Source: Anaerolineae bacterium (GTDB taxonomy: Bacteria > Chloroflexota > Anaerolineae > Aggregatilineales > Phototrophicaceae). Taken from it: a DNA stretch of 10,546 nt. Below are positions 5,765-10,546 of this stretch, piece after piece (the stretch's first letter is position 1; each line of letters starts with the position of its first letter). A program made the translations under genes and the position numbers. The DNA is taken from positions 1 through 10,546 of the forward strand of contig WGEI01000356.1 in NCBI GenBank assembly GCA_015492875.1, given 5' to 3'. The notes beneath the pieces are model-generated. The model worked only from the letters and a program-made list of their open reading frames with translations. It was not told the origin of the DNA and ran no database searches.

Positions 5765-7864
5765 TTAAGGTTGAGGATAGCGCACTAAAAAGGCTGAAAC
5801 CCGCCTCGATTGCGTGTCTTGGAACGCTATCATATCATAGTGAACACCAACTTCTAGTGATTGCGGCGGAAATACCCACGCGACTGTGTTATCACTGTTA
5901 TCTGTCACCAAATATGTATAAGTGCCTATCGGTGGCCGAATTGGCACACTTGCCAAGCCATTAGTGACATCGCGGATGAGATGGGTGATGCCTCTCGTGA
6001 AGTAGTAGCGGTAATCATCATCTGGCCCTGGTGGTAACAGCGTGTTATCTGGCGCCATAAATCCGATGCCAAAGGGGACAATATCGCCCTGTGTCAAATT
6101 GACTAATCGTAAATGGGGCGATTCACCATCAAATGTTAGCCGCCCATCATCAACCAATAGCATATCGATAGCCGTTAAGGGTGTGCCATAAACAAACAAC
6201 GTGTACGTTTGCTCAGGGAATAACTCTAGTTCGCGCGCTACACTATAGCTTTCTTCAGCCACCAACTCAGCACTGAGCTGGTTATCACCGTTAGGCACGA
6301 TGAACAATTCACTACTTTGGCCAATGCTAAGCTCTTCTACCAGCAAAATATCATTGAGATATACATTCACAGGTGCTTCGCTCTCAAACGCATTGACGAC
6401 ACGCAGGCGGGTGGGCAAGCGCGGAACGGGTGTGAATTCTTCGACTTCATCAGCACGAATGATGCTTTCTTCAAAACCTACAGGGTCGCTGAAAACGATA
6501 GGCGGCGCACTCATCGCGCCAGTGAATAGATAGAGATAGCTTCGACCGGCTTCAAACCGCACGCTATTCACTTCTTCTAGTAAATCTGTGGGGGCATTAT
6601 TCTCCACTTTATTCCAGAACAAACTATATTCTGAGCCGCCTGCAATAGTGACACTTGGGCTAATATCCCCATAGCGCAAATCGCCAACCGCCCCAGCAAA
6701 TGGACCAGCTGAGCTTTCTAACCGCGCAACTGGTGCATCAGGCACAGTATGGACAAAAGTAACCCGCGCTTCTCCTTCTGGCACGGGGCTTAAATCATCG
6801 CGATAAGTGATAAGTCGCAAATTATTGTCTGTGCCCGCTAAGATAATTGACACCGTTTCGTTGGGATTAGCGCGTAATGGTGTGATGAGCAGCGCATTGT
6901 CGTTTACAGGGTCTGCCCCTGTAGGATAGATGCTCAGCGTGTAGGTTTGCGATTGTATTTGCTCTCTATCAGTGCTTCTGCCAAATGTGAGCAGGCGCGC
7001 CATTAACATATCATCTAAATACACATCCACCGATTGTGCAGAGGCCAGTGCATTGATGAACCGGATATTGGTGACCGATGGCGCACGTGTCGCTATTTCA
7101 ATAACATCTAACTGTTGAGGCGTTTCCCCTTCAATGATGATAAAGGTGTAATTAAAACCTCCGCGCAATTCAAAGCGCCATTCAAATAAAGGCGTTTCGC
7201 CGTTGATAAAGCGCAAGTCGTTACGCCCAGCAGACACTTTTAGATACTCTACGGCTTGTCCAAAAGTGACGCCGTTCGCCAAAGCCTCATCATTAGCCGT
7301 GATGAGCAAATCAGGGGCACTAGCTGCTGCATGAATAAATGATACGCGCGAAGTATCCTGCCCTAAGGGCGTGTTGGATTCAAAATAGGTGTTGAGCCGA
7401 ATATCATCGATTGAGCCGCTTAAAACCAGAATAAGCGATTTTGCCCCTTCAATCATGAATTGTGTTTCCAAAATAGGCTCTTCGTTGTAACGATTACCAC
7501 TAGGTACAACGCGCAATGTGTATGTGCCTGCCTCAATGCCTGCTTGCCCCGTCGCTAACCCGTAGCGCAAATTAGTCGCAATCGATAAACGCTCGATATA
7601 AACGTCCACAATGGGTAATTGCGGGATGGCTTGTGCAACACGGATATAGGCTTGCTGATTTGGGTCATCAGCAATGCTGCGCGGTAAAGGGGCCAGCGTG
7701 GCTTCTGGTGTCGCCGTAGCAATTGGCGTAGCTGTCGCTGGCTCTGGCGTATGAGACGGCGTGACGGTAGGCAAAGCCGCAAGGGTAGGCGGGAGCGGTT
7801 CATCAACATTGGGTTGACAAGCGGCTAAAACGATAAATACAGCTAAAAAGAATAATCGGCGCAT
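5765..7864 (-). CDS. DUF4397-repeat lipoprotein
   Basis: A 699-residue exported lipoprotein. Residues 1-16 are a short lipoprotein signal (MRR, hydrophobic stretch, LAAC lipobox), with Cys16 as the lipidated residue. A Thr/Pro/Ala stalk follows (about 22-60). The rest is about six beta-rich modules of roughly 95-120 residues starting near 72, 173, 266, 366, 485 and 584. Each opens with a variant of (I/V)RF(I/V)(H/N)A, several followed by VDVYL, then a FGQ/YGD-type turn and a strand ending in (Y)TL. This is the DUF4397 pattern (Pfam PF14344), a surface beta-sandwich domain of unknown function. The fourth and sixth modules are the most divergent and the latter may be only distantly related. No catalytic motif is visible. 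GAGG six bases before the ATG supports the start. It lies downstream of a second DUF4397 gene but is separated from it by a terminator, so it is probably its own unit. Likely role: structural or adhesive surface protein (inference). Confidence 0.85.
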   Translation of the reverse strand: MRRLFFLAVFIVLAACQPNVDEPLPPTLAALPTVTPSHTPEPATATPIATATPEATLAPLPRSIADDPNQQAYIRVAQAIPQLPIVDVYIERLSIATNLRYGLATGQAGIEAGTYTLRVVPSGNRYNEEPILETQFMIEGAKSLILVLSGSIDDIRLNTYFESNTPLGQDTSRVSFIHAAASAPDLLITANDEALANGVTFGQAVEYLKVSAGRNDLRFINGETPLFEWRFELRGGFNYTFIIIEGETPQQLDVIEIATRAPSVTNIRFINALASAQSVDVYLDDMLMARLLTFGRSTDREQIQSQTYTLSIYPTGADPVNDNALLITPLRANPNETVSIILAGTDNNLRLITYRDDLSPVPEGEARVTFVHTVPDAPVARLESSAGPFAGAVGDLRYGDISPSVTIAGGSEYSLFWNKVENNAPTDLLEEVNSVRFEAGRSYLYLFTGAMSAPPIVFSDPVGFEESIIRADEVEEFTPVPRLPTRLRVVNAFESEAPVNVYLNDILLVEELSIGQSSELFIVPNGDNQLSAELVAEESYSVARELELFPEQTYTLFVYGTPLTAIDMLLVDDGRLTFDGESPHLRLVNLTQGDIVPFGIGFMAPDNTLLPPGPDDDYRYYFTRGITHLIRDVTNGLASVPIRPPIGTYTYLVTDNSDNTVAWVFPPQSLEVGVHYDMIAFQDTQSRRVSAFLVRYPQP

Positions 7865-7879
7865 GACTAGCCCTCACTA

Positions 7880-7898
7880 TCAATAGTTATTGAATATA
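7880..7898 (-). promoter_or_regulatory. Possible -10 box and dyad upstream of the DUF4397 lipoprotein gene
   Basis: On the minus strand, TATATT (complement of 7893-7898) matches the -10 consensus at 5 of 6 positions. It runs into a perfect dyad, TCAATA-AC-TATTGA (7880-7893). No good -35 is visible. The arm length and two-base AC spacer are the same as in the dyad upstream of rmd. A promoter is needed here because the preceding gene ends in a terminator. Confidence 0.3.
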
Positions 7899-7932
7899 TC
7901 GTCTAGTGTATATGCGCTTGACGTGAAAAACA

Positions 7933-7964
7933 AAAGACCCCATGGTACTAACCACAGGGTCTTT
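7933..7964 (-). terminator. Rho-independent terminator after the DUF4397/SH3b gene
   Basis: Reading the minus strand, AAAGACCC pairs with GGGTCTTT (7957-7964 with 7933-7940). An inner TGGT/ACCA stem (7943-7946, 7951-7954) extends the hairpin past a two-base mismatch. The stem ends in TTTTGTTTTT, a good U-tract. It lies 18 bases after the stop at 7983. In the plus direction the tail is CTTTACTG, much weaker, so the terminator serves the minus-strand gene. Confidence 0.88.
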
Positions 7965-7982
7965 ACTGATTAACAGCGTTTA

Positions 7983-10424
7983 TCAGCCGCCCGATGGAAT
8001 ATCTTCAATATCCGCCGGACGCCCATTATACGAAAGGTTCACGAACTGCGCAGCAATCCAGCCGCTTTGCCCTTCATAGGTTGTGTGTAACCATGAGCCA
8101 TCTTCTGTGCGCAGGTCAATGATGAGTTGCTCACCACTAGGGATAAGCGCCAGAGATTCAGAGCTGGTATCAGGATTGCGGCGTAGGTGCAAGTTCGCAC
8201 CGGGGTTCAAAACCACTTCGGCCACATAAGCATTACGTGTCGGCTCTTCTGTTGGCACGCTGGGCGCAACTGGTGCACCGGTTGTTGAACCAATTTCGCC
8301 ACGGCGTGAGGTATCGATAATTTCCAGTTCCTCACGTTGCACCAAGTCTTCGAGGGAGTGTTTTTCGCCATTATATTCGAAGTCTAAATACAGTGTAGCC
8401 GACCAACCAGTAATGACTGCGCCATCCTCACGTTCATAGCGGACAAACGCCCAGTCAAGGTTATCGTTCACGCCCAAAATTTCTACTGTTGTACCCAGCG
8501 GCATGAGTTCGAGCGTTTCGCCACCAGTTTCAGGTGTACGGCGAATTTTCAGATTGACGCCAGGGTTCAAATTGGTCACTGTGCCGAAAACAGTATCTTC
8601 CGGCAGCGGCGGCGGGGTGACGACTTTCGAACCTGATTCGCCGGGTGTATTTTCTGGAACTGTGGGCAATTCAGCCAATTTCTGCCGTTTGCCATCTTCA
8701 TCACGCACATCCAGATATAGCGCATTAACCCAAGCTGTGACAGAGCCACCATCCGGCGCTGCATAATTGATGAATAACCAAGTGTCTTCAGGGCTGAGGT
8801 CTTCATCTTCGCCTAGCAAGGTTGCCGGGTCAACATAATCTGGATTGAGCGGTTCACCAGTCACGCGGTCAATTGGTTCGCCTGCGCGCCCAAGCACTTC
8901 CAGAACAGCTCCAGAAGGCGCTAACCCAAGCGAGAAGGCCTCAGGGCTGGGATATTGGCGCAGTTGAAGATTTGCACCTGGATTAACCAACACTGTTGCC
9001 GTTGGGTTCACTTCCTCTTCAACAAGCGGTGGCGGCGGTGGCGTTGGCGCTGGGGTTTCAACAACTACCACTTCCGTTTCTTGACTAGGCGCTTCGGCGG
9101 TCGCTTGTGGCGCTTCCACTACTTCTGTCGATGTGTCTTCACTCGTTTCAGTTGAGGCTTCAGTATCATCCGCAACCGCTATCGTTGCACCATCAGCGCC
9201 CGGCGCACTCGCAATACTTTGCGCTACAGGTGAAGCCAGAAATGCGACGGTATTTTCATCGCTTACCACCACATCATAGAGCACACCACCATAGAAAGCT
9301 GTTTCTGGCAGTTCCACACTTTGGCCATCAAGCGTTAATGTCACCACACCCATTGTTGCTGCAATATCGGTGATAGTGTTGTCGCCACTGGCTAATGCCT
9401 CAACCAAAACCGTGCCGTCTTCCAGCATGAGGCTGATTTCATCAGCAGATGTGTTGATGATATTTAAGCGCGCGGTAGCGGCGTCTATATCTGCCAAATT
9501 GTCTACATAAACGGCTAAACCATCATCTGTTACAACCAGCGTTAAAGCAGAGCCATCTTCCACGATGACCATTTCACTGCTCAGCGTTTCGTCACCCTCA
9601 ACTGCGCGCGCTTCAAAAGTATATTCACCAGCAGCTAGACCAAGGTGCTCTGTACCTGTGCCGGTAGTTAATGCAACACCGAAACGGTCTCCATTAGCGA
9701 ATACATCAATAGTGTTGGCGCTAGCATTAACAACACGCACGAACCCGGCGGATGCTTCAGTATGAACAGGTGCGGAGAGCAAAACAGTCTCAGGGCTAGT
9801 GGGGCGGCCATAAACAATTGCCATATAGCTTGTGCCAGCGGATAGGGCAAAAGGTTGCGGCTCAACGATAGCCGCGCTCAAGTCTTCACCTGTAGGCACA
9901 AAACCCATATTGTAAACAAACGCGGGTACATCGATTGTCCCGGTGGCATCGCCATAGGCGATATTGGCGCTTACCAAACGGCCATCATCCAACAGCGCGT
10001 CAATGGCAGGTGCGCCATCAATGGCATGAATAATGCGAAAACGAGCAGTGCCCGCATCTAAGGGGGTAAAGTCGTCTTCATATACCTTAAACAAAAGCGG
10101 TTCTGTAGAAGAAGCAATCAATGTATAAGGAGTGCCAGCCCCAACTGTCAATTCCTGCGACCACAATTCAGTCGTGATACCAGTTGGCGTTACGGTGATT
10201 GTATGGCTACCTGCAGGCACAAAAGCATAGGTCGAAGCCTCGCCAAAGCCAAGCCCCTTCACCGTAAGTTGCCCATCTGTGTAGACATCTACAGCCGCGG
10301 TGCCAGGGATGACATGCACAAAGCGAACTTGTCCATCAACATTTTGCGCTAACACACCAGTGATGCTAAATGCCATCACAAGCAAAAGTAGTGTTAGCCC
10401 TAACATCAGGCGTTTATTTTTCAT
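7983..10424 (-). CDS. Secreted multidomain protein: DUF4397 modules plus three SH3b domains
   Basis: An 813-residue exported protein. Residues 1-26 form a Sec signal peptide (MKNKR, hydrophobic core, GVLA|Q); there is no lipobox. Four DUF4397-like beta modules start near 32, 127, 227 and 318; the first two are clear (VRFVHVIPGTAAVDVY; FRIIHAIDGAPAID) and the fourth is divergent. An acidic Thr/Glu linker with a run of prolines (about 417-470) follows. Three bacterial SH3 domains come next at about 476-572, 612-682 and 733-797. Each begins NPG(A/V)NL(Q/K/H)(L/I)R and contains a conserved Trp before its last strands. Bacterial SH3 domains commonly bind peptidoglycan or cell-wall peptides, so this half may hold the protein on the wall while the DUF4397 half projects; this is inference. 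No enzymatic domain is visible. AAGGGG six bases before ATG 10424 supports the start. It carries its own terminator and is probably monocistronic. Confidence 0.87.
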   Translation of the reverse strand: MKNKRLMLGLTLLLLVMAFSITGVLAQNVDGQVRFVHVIPGTAAVDVYTDGQLTVKGLGFGEASTYAFVPAGSHTITVTPTGITTELWSQELTVGAGTPYTLIASSTEPLLFKVYEDDFTPLDAGTARFRIIHAIDGAPAIDALLDDGRLVSANIAYGDATGTIDVPAFVYNMGFVPTGEDLSAAIVEPQPFALSAGTSYMAIVYGRPTSPETVLLSAPVHTEASAGFVRVVNASANTIDVFANGDRFGVALTTGTGTEHLGLAAGEYTFEARAVEGDETLSSEMVIVEDGSALTLVVTDDGLAVYVDNLADIDAATARLNIINTSADEISLMLEDGTVLVEALASGDNTITDIAATMGVVTLTLDGQSVELPETAFYGGVLYDVVVSDENTVAFLASPVAQSIASAPGADGATIAVADDTEASTETSEDTSTEVVEAPQATAEAPSQETEVVVVETPAPTPPPPPLVEEEVNPTATVLVNPGANLQLRQYPSPEAFSLGLAPSGAVLEVLGRAGEPIDRVTGEPLNPDYVDPATLLGEDEDLSPEDTWLFINYAAPDGGSVTAWVNALYLDVRDEDGKRQKLAELPTVPENTPGESGSKVVTPPPLPEDTVFGTVTNLNPGVNLKIRRTPETGGETLELMPLGTTVEILGVNDNLDWAFVRYEREDGAVITGWSATLYLDFEYNGEKHSLEDLVQREELEIIDTSRRGEIGSTTGAPVAPSVPTEEPTRNAYVAEVVLNPGANLHLRRNPDTSSESLALIPSGEQLIIDLRTEDGSWLHTTYEGQSGWIAAQFVNLSYNGRPADIEDIPSGG
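8028..9000 (-). repeat. Three SH3b repeats, each with a short conserved C-terminal tail
   Basis: Units cover about residues 476-587, 612-695 and 733-809 of the 813-residue protein. After the SH3b domain each carries a similar tail: LYLDVRDEDG then AELP; LYLDFEYNG then EDLV; VNLSYNG then EDIP. The first unit has an extra acidic loop of about 30 residues (around 514-545) inside the domain. Repeat borders are approximate. Confidence 0.7.
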
Positions 10425-10451
10425 CGATTTCCCCTTCCTGCCTTTTTGGCG

Positions 10452-10481
10452 GTTAGAGTTTAACTTTGACTAAAATCACAA
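10452..10481 (-). promoter_or_regulatory. Weak promoter candidate for the DUF4397/SH3b gene
   Basis: On the minus strand, TTGTGA (complement of 10476-10481) and TCTAAC (complement of 10452-10457) are 18 bases apart, and each matches the sigma-70 consensus at 4 of 6 positions. The predicted leader would be about 20 bases and would include AGGAAGGGG. This is the best pair I can see, but it is not strong. Confidence 0.25.
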
Positions 10482-10485
10482 TTCA

Positions 10486-10504
10486 GGGGCATGGATGATG
10501 CCCC
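10486..10504. terminator. Hairpin, possibly the terminator of a gene beyond the right edge
   Basis: A perfect 7-bp stem GGGGCAT/ATGCCCC closes a 5-base loop. Read on the minus strand it is followed by TGAATTGTGATTTT, a poor U-tract. A minus-strand frame entering from the right edge stops at TAA 10519-10517 after nine codons, 12 bases before the hairpin. That arrangement would fit a terminator for an upstream gene, but nine codons cannot establish a gene. Confidence 0.35.
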
Positions 10505-10546
10505 CAACGGTTAGGTTTAGGTGCCTTCTTGCCACTGGTTCAGATA

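Noticed and set aside
5481..5964. Plus-strand frames crossing the rmd promoter and the end of the lipoprotein gene
   Set aside because: They overlap well-supported minus-strand genes, lack ribosome sites and have no recognisable content.
8503..9373. Several plus-strand open frames opposite the DUF4397/SH3b gene
   Set aside because: Their compositions (Trp/Arg-rich, His/Pro-rich) are typical of the antisense of Thr/Pro/Glu-rich linkers. No start signals or family motifs are visible.
10509..10521. Short GGTTAGG/TTTAGG direct repeat
   Set aside because: Only two imperfect copies; no sign of an iteron array or attachment site.
10517..10546. Nine codons ending in TAA at the right edge, minus strand
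   Set aside because: They may be the end of an upstream gene followed by the hairpin at 10486-10504, but another frame is also open here and nine residues are too few to support a gene.

Overview
The window looks like a chromosomal segment from an uncultured or little-studied bacterium, most plausibly a member of the Chloroflexota (Anaerolineae-like). This is inferred from style, not from a marker gene. The grounds are moderate GC, large secreted DUF4397 and SH3b proteins, a lipoprotein with a Thr/Pro-rich stalk after its lipid cysteine, and Thr/Pro/Glu-rich interdomain linkers. No rRNA, tRNA, IS element, CRISPR array or phage gene was seen. Every stretch longer than 150 bases is accounted for by a gene.

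Layout, left to right. (1) Positions 1-1686, minus strand: a GT2 glycosyltransferase whose stop overlaps the start of a GT4 glycosyltransferase (TGATG). The GT4 gene runs off the left edge. (2) 1833-2912, plus strand: a secreted protein of unknown function built from three helical repeats with an exact 107-residue period. It is the only plus-strand gene and ends at a terminator shared with the converging operon. (3) 5693-2966, minus strand: a tight three-gene operon, rmd-gmd-tatD. The two sugar-nucleotide enzymes would convert GDP-D-mannose to GDP-D-rhamnose, and TatD is a metal-dependent nuclease/hydrolase that appears to ride along. A perfect TATAAT and a 14-bp dyad lie just upstream. (4) 7864-5765, minus strand: a 699-residue lipoprotein made of about six DUF4397-like beta modules. 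(5) 10424-7983, minus strand: an 813-residue secreted protein with four DUF4397-like modules followed by three SH3b domains, with its own terminator.

How the genes may work together: the region reads as a cell-envelope neighbourhood. GDP-D-rhamnose and two glycosyltransferases point to a surface glycan. The two large modular exported proteins and the small repeat protein would sit outside the membrane, and the SH3b array could bind the cell wall. Co-function is inferred from proximity and export signals only. The genes fall into at least four transcription units.

Nothing here resembles a defence system, toxin-antitoxin pair or mobile island. The least explained items are the exported proteins: the exact 107-residue repeat protein, the side-by-side DUF4397 arrays with different anchoring, and an SH3b-plus-tail unit repeated three times.
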